A stretch of DNA of 64,000 bases from Kitasatospora mediocidica KCTC 9733 (GCF_000744225.1 NZ_JQLN01000007.1:1116001-1180000); one strand, 5' to 3'; shown: positions 24,965-34,203, counted from the stretch's first letter. Notes: generated from the sequence alone by a model not told the origin. Numbers and translations are program-made.

Positions 24965-27688
24965 ATGTCCACCGTCCAGCCCCTCCCGCCGACCGTCGAG
25001 GCCCTGCTCTCGGACGGCACCACGGCAGCCATCAGACCGCTGCGGCCGGCCGACCGGGAAGCCGCGTACGACCTGCACGCCGTGCGGATGTCCGAGAAGA
25101 GCCGTCGGCAGCGCTTCTTCGGGGCCAGCCGGTTGGCCCCGAAGCTGGCGGCCGACCGGCTGTGTGAACCGCGCCCGGGGTTCATGGCGCTCGGTGCCTG
25201 GGTCGACCGGGAACTCGTCGGCGCGGCGGACTACGAGATCGTCCGCGAGCGACCCGACGCGGCCGAGATCGCGCTGGCCGTGGCTGACCGGTGGCAGCAC
25301 CACGGGGTGGCGACGCTGCTGCTGGAGCATCTTCTGCACGCCGCTCGCGAGCAGGGCGTGCGCACCATCGAGGCCGACACCCTGGCCGGGAACCGGGCCG
25401 TCCACCAGGTCTTCGCCGACCTGGGGCTGCGGGTGCACCGCCGCCTCGACCACGGTGAGATCCGCGTTCGGGTGCCCCTGGACGAGACGGACGAGCACTA
25501 CCGCAGCGCCGTGGAGGAACGCGGGCGCAGCGCGGACGTGGCGAGCCTGGTGCCGCTGCTGCGCCCCCGCTCGGTCGCGGTGGTGGGCGCTTCCCAGCGG
25601 CCGGGTTCGGTGGGCCGGACGGTGCTGGAGAAAATCCGGCAGGGCGGTTTCCGGGGGGAGCTGTGGGCCGTCAACCCTCACGCTCGGCAGATCGCGGACG
25701 AGCCGGCGTACCCGGCGCTGAGCGCACTGCCCGGGACGCCGGATCTGGCGGTGCTCGCCGTGCCGCCGGGTGCCGTCGCGAACGCCGCTGAGGAGTGCGG
25801 CCGGGCTGGTGTCCGTGCCCTCGTAGTGCTCGCCTCCGGGCTGAGCGGCGCCGACGCGCGGCAGCTGCTGGCTGCTTGCCGCCGGCACAGCATGCGCCTG
25901 GTCGGACCGAACTGCCTGGGTATCGCGGTCACCGACGACGCCGTCCGGCTGGACGCCGAGTTCGGTGCCGCACAGCCGCTGTCCGGCACCGCCGGGGTGG
26001 CCGTACAGTCCGGCGGCGTCGGGATAGCCCTGCTGGAGCGGCTGAACTGGCTGGGCATCGGGGTGTCCGACTTCGTGTCGCTGGGCGACAAGTACGACGT
26101 CAGCGGCAACGACCTGCTGCAGTGGTGGGAGAGCGACAGCCGCACCGACCTCGCCCTGCTCCACCTGGAGTCCTTCGGCAACCCGCGCGCCTTCTCCCGC
26201 ACCGCCCGCCGGGTGACCCGCCGCTTCCCCATCCTCACCGTGGATGCCGGACGCTCCGCCGCGGGCCGACGGGGAGTCGCCGCGCACACCGCGGCCGGCG
26301 CAACCCCGACCGTGACCCGCACGGCCCTGTTCCGCCAGGCGGGCATCACCGCCACGCACGGTATCGCCGAACTCGTCGAGGCCGCCGCACTGCTGCACGC
26401 CCAGCCGCTGCCCGACGCCCGCTCCGCCGTCGCCGTGGTCTCCAACGCCGCCGGGATGGGAATCCTGGCCGCCGATGCCTGCATGGACTTCGGGCTCGTG
26501 CTCCCCGAACTTCCGGCCCACTTGGCACTGGAACTGACCGGGGTCCTCCCCGCGGGCGCATCGGCCGCCAACCCGGTCGACACCGGCGCCGCCGTAGGCC
26601 CGACCGAACTCCGTTCCTGCCTGGACCTGTTGACGCGCAGCCGGGCCGTCGAAGCGGTGCTCGTCTGCCTCGTCCCGACCGCGCTGGCCACAGATCGCGC
26701 GCAGGACCCCCTGCGCGCCCTGCTCGACGGCCCGGGCCGGCGCCGCATCCCGGTGGCGGCCGTGCTGCTCGATCAGCAGGTCCCGGTGCGCTACCTGGAC
26801 TGCGCGGACGGCGCGCGCATCCCCGTCTACGCCGATCCGCAGGCCGCCGCCCGCGCCCTCGCCCACGCGCGCGACCGAGCCCGCTGGCTGGCCGAACCGC
26901 CCGGTGCCGAAACCGCCGTCCACGACTGCGACCAGCAGACCGCGAAGGACCTGGTGGCACGGTTCCTCGATGCGCACCCGGACGGCGGCCGGCTCGACCC
27001 CGCCCTCACCGAAGACCTCCTGCGCTGCTACGGCCTGCCGCTCACCACGTCCATCTGGGCTCCCGACGAGCACGGCACGGTGCTCGCCGCCCGATCCATG
27101 CGCCAGCTCGGCCACGAGGACAAGATCGCGCTCAAGGCGTACTGGCCAGGCCAGGTCCGCAAGAGCGACGCCGGCGCCGTATACCTCGGCCCCGGTGACG
27201 ACGCGTCGGTCCGCACCGCCTACCAGGACTTCGAGAACCGCTTCGGCGAACGGCTGGCCGGCGTGGTCGTCCAGCCGATGGCCGCGCCGGGCACCGAGCT
27301 GTTCGCCGGCGTCGTCCAGGACCAGGTCTTCGGCCCGCTGATCGCCTTCGGCATGGGCGGAACCACCACCGACCTGCTGGACGACCGCACCGCCCGGCTC
27401 ACCCCGCTCACCGAGAACGACCTGCACACCATGACCACCGAACTGCGCTGCGCCCCGGTGCTCTTCGGCTACCACGGCCGGGCCGCAGCCGACCTGACAG
27501 CCGTTCAGGACATGCTCGCCAGACTCTCCCGGCTGGCGGACGACCTCCCCCAACTCGCCGAGGCCGACCTCAACCCGGTCATCGCCACCCCCGACGGGCT
27601 GCTCTGCGTGGACGCGAGGGTGCGGCTGGAGCCCCGGCACCCGTTCGACCCCTACCTGCGCAGGCTGCGCCAGCCGGCGGCGAGCTGA
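24965..27688 (+). CDS. GNAT acetyltransferase fused to an NDP-forming acyl-CoA synthetase-like protein (PatA type)
   Basis: A 907-aa fusion. Residues ~15-175 form a GNAT domain (ALAVADRWQHHGVATLLLEHLL is the acetyl-CoA loop). Residues ~190-320 are a CoA-binding domain (RSVAVVGASQRPGSVG), ~330-660 two succinyl-CoA-synthetase-like flavodoxin folds, and ~690-900 an ATP-grasp domain. GNAT-first order is known for the Streptomyces lividans PatA lysine acetyltransferase, whereas enteric Pat has the GNAT last. By analogy it may acetylate and silence acetyl-CoA synthetase. The His of the phosphohistidine loop seems kept (VAAHTAAGATP), unlike in some Pat proteins, so catalytic ligase activity cannot be excluded. 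Confidence 0.87.
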   Translation: MSTVQPLPPTVEALLSDGTTAAIRPLRPADREAAYDLHAVRMSEKSRRQRFFGASRLAPKLAADRLCEPRPGFMALGAWVDRELVGAADYEIVRERPDAAEIALAVADRWQHHGVATLLLEHLLHAAREQGVRTIEADTLAGNRAVHQVFADLGLRVHRRLDHGEIRVRVPLDETDEHYRSAVEERGRSADVASLVPLLRPRSVAVVGASQRPGSVGRTVLEKIRQGGFRGELWAVNPHARQIADEPAYPALSALPGTPDLAVLAVPPGAVANAAEECGRAGVRALVVLASGLSGADARQLLAACRRHSMRLVGPNCLGIAVTDDAVRLDAEFGAAQPLSGTAGVAVQSGGVGIALLERLNWLGIGVSDFVSLGDKYDVSGNDLLQWWESDSRTDLALLHLESFGNPRAFSRTARRVTRRFPILTVDAGRSAAGRRGVAAHTAAGATPTVTRTALFRQAGITATHGIAELVEAAALLHAQPLPDARSAVAVVSNAAGMGILAADACMDFGLVLPELPAHLALELTGVLPAGASAANPVDTGAAVGPTELRSCLDLLTRSRAVEAVLVCLVPTALATDRAQDPLRALLDGPGRRRIPVAAVLLDQQVPVRYLDCADGARIPVYADPQAAARALAHARDRARWLAEPPGAETAVHDCDQQTAKDLVARFLDAHPDGGRLDPALTEDLLRCYGLPLTTSIWAPDEHGTVLAARSMRQLGHEDKIALKAYWPGQVRKSDAGAVYLGPGDDASVRTAYQDFENRFGERLAGVVVQPMAAPGTELFAGVVQDQVFGPLIAFGMGGTTTDLLDDRTARLTPLTENDLHTMTTELRCAPVLFGYHGRAAADLTAVQDMLARLSRLADDLPQLAEADLNPVIATPDGLLCVDARVRLEPRHPFDPYLRRLRQPAAS

Positions 27689-27937
27689 GTGCCTGACGCA
27701 GTCGAGGCTGCCCTTGGGAATGTTCCACCCTGACGCCGCAGGTCACCAGGTGGCTGGTGTGAGGTGGGAGGCCCGGGCCCGGAGGATGCTCGCCGGGTGT
27801 CGGCTCGCTCCGCTGTATGGCTGAGGGACAGGCTGTCTTCGATCAGACCCTGCGGGTCGCACCGCGGCGGTCTCGGCGGAACCGCAGAATGCGGGACTGG
27901 AGCGGTACACCTAGCGACTCAGGCGAGTGAGGGCGGC

Positions 27938-29074
27938 ATGGGCACTGCGAGCGAGGATCCTCGACAGGCCGTTCACCGGGGGCGGGTCGCGGGCTGGCTG
28001 TCGAAGGTGTTCGAGCTCGACCGCTCGGGGATCAACTGGCCGCGAGCGGTGATGTTCCTGGACGTCGCGCTGGTGCCGCTGGTCGTCTTCTGGGCGATCG
28101 GGCACGAGCAGTACCTGCTCAGCGCGTTGTTCGGACTGCTGTTCGCGATGCTGGACGACCCGGGCGGCGGCTACGGGCAACGCGCCTCGCACATCGGCGT
28201 CTTCGCGTTGACCGGCGCAGGGGTGACCGCGCTGGGGTTCGGGATCGGCGCGGACGCCTGGGGCTGGCTGGTGCTCGCGGCCTTCGCGGTCACACTGGTG
28301 GCCGGCTTGGCGGTCGCGTTCGGGGTGCGCAGGTTCGTCACCGCCCTGCTGCTCAACCTCTGGTTCATCGTCACCCTCGGGGTCGCCTCCAGCCTCCATC
28401 ACTACACCCGCATCACCAGCTACACCTGGGCCCAGACACTCGCCTGGGCCGGCGGATCGGCGCTGTGGATCGCGGTGACGTTCACCGGGTGGCTGATCCG
28501 CGGGCGCGTGGACCGGCCCCAGCCGGTCGCCGAGCTCCCCGGCGACACCTCACGCAAAAAACTGACCCGGCCGCTGATCATGTTCGCGGTGATCCGCGCC
28601 CTGACCATCGCCGGCACCGTCGCGCTCGCCTTCGGACTCAACCTCTCGCACGGCTACTGGCTGCCGATCGCGGCCATGATCGCCATGAAACCCAGCCTGG
28701 AGCAGGCCACGCTCGTCGCCGCACAGCGCCTCGCCGGCGCACTGATCGGCGCGACCGCAGCCGCGGTGCTGCTGCTCCTGCCCGCCGGTGAACACGGACT
28801 CAGACTGTTCGCGCTCACCCGCGGACTCGAAGTGGTCGCCCTCATCCTGCTGATGCACGGGGCAGCCATCCGCTTCTGGAACTACGCGCTCTACTGCGCG
28901 GCCATCGCCGCCGGAGTCCTCATCCTGGTGGACCTCCCGCAGCCCTCCGACTACGCCGCCGAGGGCTACCGGATGCTGTGGACGCTGTGCGGCGTGGGAA
29001 TCGGCCTGCTCGTCATGCTGCTGGCCGGCCTGCTCGCCAGACCCACCGCACAAGCACCCCCAGGACCAGCCTGA
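27938..29074 (+). CDS. FUSC-like multi-pass membrane protein
   Basis: A 378-aa integral membrane protein with two blocks of hydrophobic helices (residues ~30-160 and ~215-370) separated by a hydrophilic linker, as in the FUSC/aromatic acid exporter family. The second block carries ALAFGLNLSHGYWLPIAAMIAMKPS, resembling the FUSC consensus around a WxxxTAxxVxxP-like motif. Substrate unknown. The frame is open to 27764; ATG 27938 with GAGGG just upstream is preferred. No good palindrome is found in the 249-base upstream gap. A K+ channel gene follows 141 bases downstream. Confidence 0.75.
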   Translation: MGTASEDPRQAVHRGRVAGWLSKVFELDRSGINWPRAVMFLDVALVPLVVFWAIGHEQYLLSALFGLLFAMLDDPGGGYGQRASHIGVFALTGAGVTALGFGIGADAWGWLVLAAFAVTLVAGLAVAFGVRRFVTALLLNLWFIVTLGVASSLHHYTRITSYTWAQTLAWAGGSALWIAVTFTGWLIRGRVDRPQPVAELPGDTSRKKLTRPLIMFAVIRALTIAGTVALAFGLNLSHGYWLPIAAMIAMKPSLEQATLVAAQRLAGALIGATAAAVLLLLPAGEHGLRLFALTRGLEVVALILLMHGAAIRFWNYALYCAAIAAGVLILVDLPQPSDYAAEGYRMLWTLCGVGIGLLVMLLAGLLARPTAQAPPGPA

Positions 29075-29215
29075 CCGCCTTCCCCCACAGCCCGGCCGCC
29101 GGGAAACCCCCTCAACAACACCCCCCAGGGCTTCGCTGTGCTGGTCGGATGTGCGCTTCCGCTGCCGAGGTACTGCTTCCACCCGATACTGCGACGCCCC
29201 TACAGGAGAGCCGGC

Positions 29216-29752
29216 ATGGCGCAGACACAGCTTGACGACTTGCCGGCCCCGCCCAGACGACGCCTCCTGGTCGTCGCGACCCTGCGAACGACGGTCCGGA
29301 TCACGCTGGTCACGGCCGTCTACTTCCTGATCCCGATGGACCGGACGGTGAACGCCGCGACGGTGACAGGCTTGGTCCTCGGGATTCTGGTGCTCGTCGT
29401 CGTCGTGGCCTGGCAGCTGCGCGGGATCATGCGAGCCAAGCGCCCCGGAATCCAGGCCATCGAGGCACTCGCCCTCACCGTCCCACTCTTCGTTCTCCTC
29501 TTCGCCACCGTCTACTTCCTCATGAGCCACACCCAAGCCACGACCTTCAGCGAGCCTCTCAGCCGCGTCGGTGCCATGTACTTCTCAGCCACCGTCTTCA
29601 CCACCGTGGGATTCGGTGACATCACGGCCAAAAGCGATGCCGCCCGAATCATCGTCACCACCCAGATGATGCTGGACCTCTTGGCCCTGGGCGTGGTGGT
29701 CCGCCTCGTCCTCAATGCCGTCAACATCGGGCGACATCGACATGCCACCTGA
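29216..29752 (+). CDS. Two-pore-helix type potassium channel
   Basis: A 178-aa membrane protein with four hydrophobic segments: two at residues ~20-70 and a pore module at ~85-170. The K+ selectivity filter TVGFGD is at residues 130-135, preceded by the pore helix AMYFSATVFTT and followed by an inner helix. It lacks an RCK domain and a voltage sensor. It should let K+ pass and set membrane potential. Start ATG 29216 with AGGAGA at 29203-29208; an in-frame upstream extension has no support. Confidence 0.9.
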   Translation: MAQTQLDDLPAPPRRRLLVVATLRTTVRITLVTAVYFLIPMDRTVNAATVTGLVLGILVLVVVVAWQLRGIMRAKRPGIQAIEALALTVPLFVLLFATVYFLMSHTQATTFSEPLSRVGAMYFSATVFTTVGFGDITAKSDAARIIVTTQMMLDLLALGVVVRLVLNAVNIGRHRHAT

Positions 29753-29914
29753 CCTCGCGTCTGCCACCAGTCCTTCGGCGGAGCCTGCTGGTCACTGGTA
29801 CATGGGTGGTGCGAGGGCGGCTGATGTCAGCTGACCCGGTGGACCCGCCGGCGCCTGGACGATCTGTTCCAAGGGGTAGCCGGCGGGCAGTCATGGGTGG
29901 AGGGCCTGGATGCG

Positions 29915-30592
29915 TCAGGTGATGAGGCGACGCAGTTCGTCCTGGGCGCGTTCGACGAGCTTCTTGGCGGTGTGGTCGGAGACACCGAGGTGACGGCCGA
30001 TCTCACGGAAGGACCGTTCTGGGCGGTCATCCAGTCCGTAGCGCAGGATCAGCGCCTCGGCCTCGCGCGAGTCGATGCGGGCCAGAGCGGTACGGACCGT
30101 GCTGATGAAGTCCTGTGCGACAGCAGTGTGCGCGGGATCGGTCAGGACGTAGCCAGGTGCCGGCAGTTCTTCGTCGTCTTCAGGGCCGGTGGTGCGAAGT
30201 TGCCGGTGTAGCGCAGCGACGGTCGCCGGTGAGATGCCCAGTGCGGCGGCTGCCAGGTTCAGGCTGTCGGCGTTCTCGTCCAGGGCTCGGCGCAGGGCGA
30301 CGGTGCGGCCGACGAGGTCGGCGGGTAGGACAGCGGGGAACTCCTGTCGGGAGATGGCGCGCTGGATCTCCTTGCGTACCCAGGTGTGCGCGTACGCCCC
30401 GAAGGGCACGGCGCGCTCGGGATCGAAGCGGCTCGCGGCGATCAGCAGCCCGAGGATGCCGGCTTGTCGCAGGTCGGCCCGGTCGATGTGCCAGGTGCGG
30501 TAGCGGGCGACCTCGCGCTCGACGAGGTCGCCGTGCAAGGCCACGAGGCGCTCGCGTTCGCAGGCGTCCGGCTCGGCCTGCTGACTGGTCAC
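29915..30592 (-). CDS. Sigma-70 family RNA polymerase sigma factor
   Basis: A 225-aa sigma factor with region 2 (residues ~15-90: DLVEREVARYRTWHIDRADL, then LRQAGILGLLIAASRFDPER and AYAHTWVRKEIQRAI), a short region 3 and region 4 (~165-225: REAEALILRYGLD..RSFREIGRHLGVSDHTAKKLV). Region 2.3-2.4 resembles group 3 / RpoD-like factors, without region 1. GTG 30592 is chosen because GAGGAG lies 9 bases upstream; the frame extends to 30673 but that would cover a palindromic promoter region. Divergent from the 151-aa gene. Its regulon and any anti-sigma factor are unknown. Confidence 0.85.
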   Translation of the reverse strand: MTSQQAEPDACERERLVALHGDLVEREVARYRTWHIDRADLRQAGILGLLIAASRFDPERAVPFGAYAHTWVRKEIQRAISRQEFPAVLPADLVGRTVALRRALDENADSLNLAAAALGISPATVAALHRQLRTTGPEDDEELPAPGYVLTDPAHTAVAQDFISTVRTALARIDSREAEALILRYGLDDRPERSFREIGRHLGVSDHTAKKLVERAQDELRRLIT

Positions 30593-30638
30593 GACGGTGG
30601 TCTCCTCATTCGACGCTTGTGTGGTTGCCGCTCCTACG

Positions 30639-30693
30639 GATACCGGCCCGGGCGGCTTGTGCGAGGTTCGCACTGCGGGCGATTGCCGGTATC
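30639..30693. promoter_or_regulatory. Nested inverted repeats between sigma factor and divergent gene
   Basis: GATACCGGC (30639-30647) is inverted at 30685-30693 (GCCGGTATC). Inside lies a second palindrome, GTGCGA-GGT-TCGCAC (30659-30673). Together they fill the shared promoter region and could bind a dimeric regulator or form a hairpin on either transcript. Confidence 0.6.
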
Positions 30694-30733
30694 ACACCTG
30701 GCAACCGAGAACGTCGCCCCGGAAGGCCGCCGT

Positions 30734-31189
30734 ATGTCTGACATCAGTAATGCCACCTGGCAAGCAATCAGGATCACCCCGTACGGGGCGATCCTGCATG
30801 TACCAATTGGCTGGGAGGCGCTGCCTCCCGTCCCGGCGAACGGGCCGGAGATCCTGCGAGCCACCGGAGGATCCGGTCAGATGCTGATCGTCTTCAAGAT
30901 GCCCGCCAGGGGACTGACCGCTGCCCGGGTGGCGGACGCGGCGCAGGAGAGGCTCGCAGCCCATGGTTTCGAGGACTTCACACGCACCGTGACTCAGTTC
31001 GCCGGACAGTCGGCAGTAGCGCTCGACTTCGTCACCCGCAACACCGAGGGGACAGTCGTCCGCCGGACGCGGGAGTACTTCGCCGTACGCGGGAACGCCG
31101 CGTTCGTGCTCGGCATGGGAAGCGCGACCTGGGAGGAGCACCTGCCACTCATCGAGCAGATCGCCGACCGATTCGAACTCGCTGAATGA
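30734..31189 (+). CDS. Hypothetical protein, PsbP/DcrB-like fold suspected
   Basis: A 151-aa soluble protein without signal peptide or membrane helix. Its pattern, an N-terminal strand pair around HVPIGWEALPPVP, then alternating strands and a helix, TREYFAVRGNAAFVLGMGS and a final helix LPLIEQIADRFELAE, resembles the Mog1/PsbP/DcrB-like (DUF1795) fold; this is a fold guess, not a family match I am sure of. ATG 30734 has GGAAGG about 8 bases upstream. It is divergent from the sigma factor gene, with palindromes in the shared promoter region, so the two may be co-regulated. Confidence 0.7.
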   Translation: MSDISNATWQAIRITPYGAILHVPIGWEALPPVPANGPEILRATGGSGQMLIVFKMPARGLTAARVADAAQERLAAHGFEDFTRTVTQFAGQSAVALDFVTRNTEGTVVRRTREYFAVRGNAAFVLGMGSATWEEHLPLIEQIADRFELAE

Positions 31190-31284
31190 TCTGATCGCTC
31201 CCGGTTCGGTACGCGATTCCCGGCCGTCAGCACCGTACTTCCAGGCTCCGGCCCCGCACCGCCCCGACGCCGGAGCCTGGAGGC

Positions 31285-31391
31285 TTGGTCAACGCCGACC
31301 TGGACACCCTCACGACCGCACTGTTGGTGAAGACGACGACGTGTGGCTGGCCGACTCCACCCCGGTGCACCGGGCCTGCGACTTCACTGGA
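31285..31391 (+). pseudogene. Remnant of an IS982-like transposase gene
   Basis: TTG 31285 opens LVNADLDTLTTALLVKT, like the start of IS982-family transposases (a D-L-DTLATALYVKTDD-like opening, from memory). After the AAGACGACGACG run the frame shifts and reads DDVWLADSTPVHRACDF, resembling the region before the first catalytic Asp of the same family (VWVVDSTPVECGRS-like). The intervening ~90 codons and all later parts are absent. It lies directly downstream of the nuclease gene stop, a scar of an insertion element now largely deleted. No terminal inverted repeats were found. Confidence 0.5.
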
Positions 31392-32823
31392 CCAGGACCC
31401 GCTCGCCCGAACGTGGTACCACGGCTGTCCAGCCCAGCTCCCGGTCGATCCGGTCGCGCAGCGCCTGGGAGCCCTCCGGCTCGCCGTGCACCAGGTAGGT
31501 CGCGCTGGGCGGCGGCGCTCCGCCCAGCCATTCCAGGATCTCGCCCGCGTCGGCGTGTGCGGAGAACCCGGGAACGCTCACCACCTCTGCCCGCACCGGC
31601 ACGTAGGTGCCGAACATCTTCAACGTGCGCGCGCCGTCCACCAGGTCCCGGGACCTGGTGCCGATCGCTGCGAAGCCGACGATCAGCACGGTGTTGCGCG
31701 GGTCGGGCAGCAGTCGGCGCAGGTGGTGCACGACCCGGCCACCGGTGGCCATGCCCGAGGCCGAGACGATGATCGACGGCATCGCCGAGCGCTGGATCGC
31801 AGCCGACTCCTGCACCGACCGCGCCGCCGTGAACGGCGCGGGGTCCAGCACCGACCCGTCCCCGCGGACCACCTCCGTCCGGAGTTCCGGCGCGTGGTCC
31901 GCGAAGGCGTCCTGGTAGACGCGCAGGGCAGCGAGCGCCATCGGACTGTCCACGTAGACCGGCACCCCGGCCGGCAGCCGTCCCGAGCGGCGCAGCTGGG
32001 CGAGTTCATGCAGCACGACCTCGGTGCGGTCCACCGCGAAGGACGGGATGACGACCGTGCCGCCGCGCGCCAGGGTGTGCGACAGCGCGTCCGCGAACCG
32101 GGCCCGGGCGCCGCGCTCGTCGTGGTGACGGTTGCCGTAGGTGGACTCCATCAGCAGGACGTCCGCGCCGGTGAACGGGTCGGGCGGGCGCAGCAGCGGG
32201 TGGACGGGGCGGCCGAGGTCTCCGCTGGCGGCCAGGGTGTGGCCGTCCTCCAGGGTGAGGTGGGCCCAGGCGGAGCCGAGGATGTGGCCGGCGTGGTGCA
32301 GGCGCAGCACGGTGCCGGTGGTGATCTCGGTCTCGGCCCCGACGGGCGCGGGTTCGAAGAGGCTCAGGGCGCGGTCGACATCCGCGTCGTCGTAGAACGG
32401 CTGGGCGGGGCTGTGCTTGGACCAGCCGTGCGAGTTGGCGTGCTCGGCCTGCTCCTGCTGCAGGTGGGCGCTGTCGCGCAGCACGATCTCGGCGAGGCGG
32501 GCCGTGTTGGGGGTGCAGACCACCCGGCCGTGGAAGCCGTCCTTGACCAGACGCGGCAGGTAGCCGCAGTGGTCGAGGTGCGCGTGGGTGAGGACCACGG
32601 CGTGCACGTCGGCCGGGTCCAGCGGCAGCGGGCGCCAGTTGCGCCGCCGCAGCTCGGCCATGCCCTGGAACATGCCGCAGTCCACCAGCACCCGGGCATG
32701 GTCGGTCTCGACCATGAACTTGCTACCGGTGACCGTGCCCACCCCGCCGAGGAAGGTCAGCAGCCCCGGCCGAAGCTTCGGCCCGCTCCCGGCATCGCTG
32801 CCGCTCTCGACGTCGTCGACCAT
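31384..32823 (-). CDS. MBL-fold/beta-CASP ribonuclease-like hydrolase
   Basis: A 479-aa metallo-beta-lactamase-fold protein of the CPSF-73/YSH1-like beta-CASP group. The zinc motif H-x-H-x-D-H is at residues 80-85 (THAHLDHCG), with GHILGSAW and SGDLG supplying later ligands, and STYGNR, SFAVDRTEVVL and PSIIVSASGMATGGR forming the beta-CASP part, ending with the GFSAHAD motif. Homologues are exo/endoribonucleases acting on RNA 3' or 5' ends; a role in RNA turnover during stress is inferred. Divergent from the S2P gene with two island palindromes between them. Confidence 0.9.
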   Translation of the reverse strand: MVDDVESGSDAGSGPKLRPGLLTFLGGVGTVTGSKFMVETDHARVLVDCGMFQGMAELRRRNWRPLPLDPADVHAVVLTHAHLDHCGYLPRLVKDGFHGRVVCTPNTARLAEIVLRDSAHLQQEQAEHANSHGWSKHSPAQPFYDDADVDRALSLFEPAPVGAETEITTGTVLRLHHAGHILGSAWAHLTLEDGHTLAASGDLGRPVHPLLRPPDPFTGADVLLMESTYGNRHHDERGARARFADALSHTLARGGTVVIPSFAVDRTEVVLHELAQLRRSGRLPAGVPVYVDSPMALAALRVYQDAFADHAPELRTEVVRGDGSVLDPAPFTAARSVQESAAIQRSAMPSIIVSASGMATGGRVVHHLRRLLPDPRNTVLIVGFAAIGTRSRDLVDGARTLKMFGTYVPVRAEVVSVPGFSAHADAGEILEWLGGAPPPSATYLVHGEPEGSQALRDRIDRELGWTAVVPRSGERVLVQ

Positions 32824-32909
32824 GGTGGCCGCCTCTCCTCGGCGGGCCGCGCCACGCGCGGACCGGATCCCCATCTGTCCACTGTCACACCGTGAGGCGC
32901 GCCCGGCAG

Positions 32910-32925
32910 GGGCCGGATCGGCCCG
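32910..32925. promoter_or_regulatory. Island palindrome, copy nearer the nuclease gene
   Basis: GGGCCGGATCGGCCCG, 13 of 16 matches, 87 bases upstream of the MBL-fold gene start. Only five bases separate it from the exact copy at 32931, so two dimers could bind side by side. Confidence 0.55.
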
Positions 32926-32930
32926 CTGTG

Positions 32931-32946
32931 GGGACCGACCGGCCCT
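32931..32946. promoter_or_regulatory. Island palindrome (exact consensus)
   Basis: GGGACCGACCGGCCCT, the best form of the motif, followed by GTCCC. It lies 112 bases upstream of the S2P-like gene and 108 bases upstream of the divergent nuclease gene. Confidence 0.7.
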
Positions 32947-33057
32947 GTCCCGAGGGAGTGTGAGGACGACGATGGAAGTGGCCTCCGTATCGACCGAGCA
33001 GGCACCAGCCGGCCCGGCCGCCCCGGCAGCGCGGTAACGCCAGAAGGCAGGGACACC

Positions 33058-34203
33058 ATGAAGGGCGCCGTACCCCTGGGACGGATCCTCGGCGTGCCCC
33101 TGCGCATCCACTGGAGCGCGCCCCTGCTGGTCCTTCTCCTGGCCGACAGCCTCAGCAGCAGCACTCTCCCCGCTTGGGCGCCGGGGCACTCCACCACCGC
33201 CTACACCACAGCCGGCCTCGTCGGTGCACTCCTGCTGATGGCGAGCCTGCTCGCGCACGAGGCGGCGCACGCGGTCACCGCGCGACGGGCCGGAATCAAG
33301 GTCGAGGACGTGACGGTCTGGGGGCTGGGCGGGGTCACCCGAATGGGTCGCGCCCAGACTCCCCGGGTCGGCCTCAGCGTCTCGGCGATCGGGCCCCTGA
33401 CCAGCCTGGCGCTCGGCGGAGTCGCGATCGCCGCCGGTCTCGCGACGCAGCACGCCCTCCACTGGGCGATTCCCTCGGCCGTGCTGCTCTGGACCGGCTG
33501 GGCCAACCTGCTGCTCGGCGCGTTCAACCTGCTGCCCGCCGCACCACTGGACGGCGGACGGGTCCTCCAAGCGGTGCTCTGGTGGCGCCGGGGCGACCGC
33601 GAACAGGCGCAGCGGATCGCCGGTCGCACCGGCCAGGTCGCCGGAACGCTGATGGCCGTGGCCGGCTGGGTCGAGCTGACCCACGGCGCGAGCGCCGGCC
33701 TGTGGCTGATCCTCGTCGGCTTCTTCATCTCGTTGTCCGCGGTGGCCGAGGTCCGCCGCGCCACGTTGGAGACCGCGCTGCGGGGCGTGCTCGTGGCCCA
33801 GGCGATGTCCTCGCCGGTCACCACCGGGGCCGACTGGCTGACCGTGGACCGATTCCTCGACGAGGCCGCGACGAAGGGCCGCCACTCGGCGATCCCCCTG
33901 CTCGACTTCGACGGACACCCGAGCGGCATCGTCGAGCTGCGCCGGCTCTCGGCCGTCCCGCCCGCGCGGCGAGCCGAGCTACGAGCCCGCGACGGGGCCA
34001 CCCCCCTCGCGCGCTGCGCACAAGCCGCACCTGACGACACCCTCCTCGACGCGCTGGAGCGACCGGGCGTGACGACGCCGCTGCGGATCCTGGTGCTCGA
34101 CGCCGGACGACTGGTCGGCATCGTCACCGGCCACGACATCTCCCGGATCGCACAGCAACGCGTGCCCGAGCCGCACGCCACCGGGGCCTGGCCGACCGGC
34201 TGA
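33058..34203 (+). CDS. Site-2 protease-like M50 metallopeptidase with CBS domains
   Basis: A 381-aa membrane protein with about six helices (residues ~15-245) and a C-terminal CBS-type region (~255-365). The zinc motif HEAAH is at 67-71 and NLLPAAPLDGGR at 157-168, so both catalytic zinc-binding parts of M50 proteases are intact. It may cut membrane-bound anti-sigma factors or small proteins, with the CBS part sensing adenine nucleotides. The homologue Rv2625c is in the M. tuberculosis DosR regulon, next to a USP and a CBS gene. A USP gene follows here too, 121 bases downstream. Confidence 0.9.
   Translation: MKGAVPLGRILGVPLRIHWSAPLLVLLLADSLSSSTLPAWAPGHSTTAYTTAGLVGALLLMASLLAHEAAHAVTARRAGIKVEDVTVWGLGGVTRMGRAQTPRVGLSVSAIGPLTSLALGGVAIAAGLATQHALHWAIPSAVLLWTGWANLLLGAFNLLPAAPLDGGRVLQAVLWWRRGDREQAQRIAGRTGQVAGTLMAVAGWVELTHGASAGLWLILVGFFISLSAVAEVRRATLETALRGVLVAQAMSSPVTTGADWLTVDRFLDEAATKGRHSAIPLLDFDGHPSGIVELRRLSAVPPARRAELRARDGATPLARCAQAAPDDTLLDALERPGVTTPLRILVLDAGRLVGIVTGHDISRIAQQRVPEPHATGAWPTG

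Noticed and set aside
24446..27640. 1064-codon open frame on the minus strand opposite the acyl-CoA synthetase fusion
   Set aside because: It is an antisense shadow produced by high third-position GC; the plus-strand protein has clear domains, and this frame is low-complexity with no recognisable domain.
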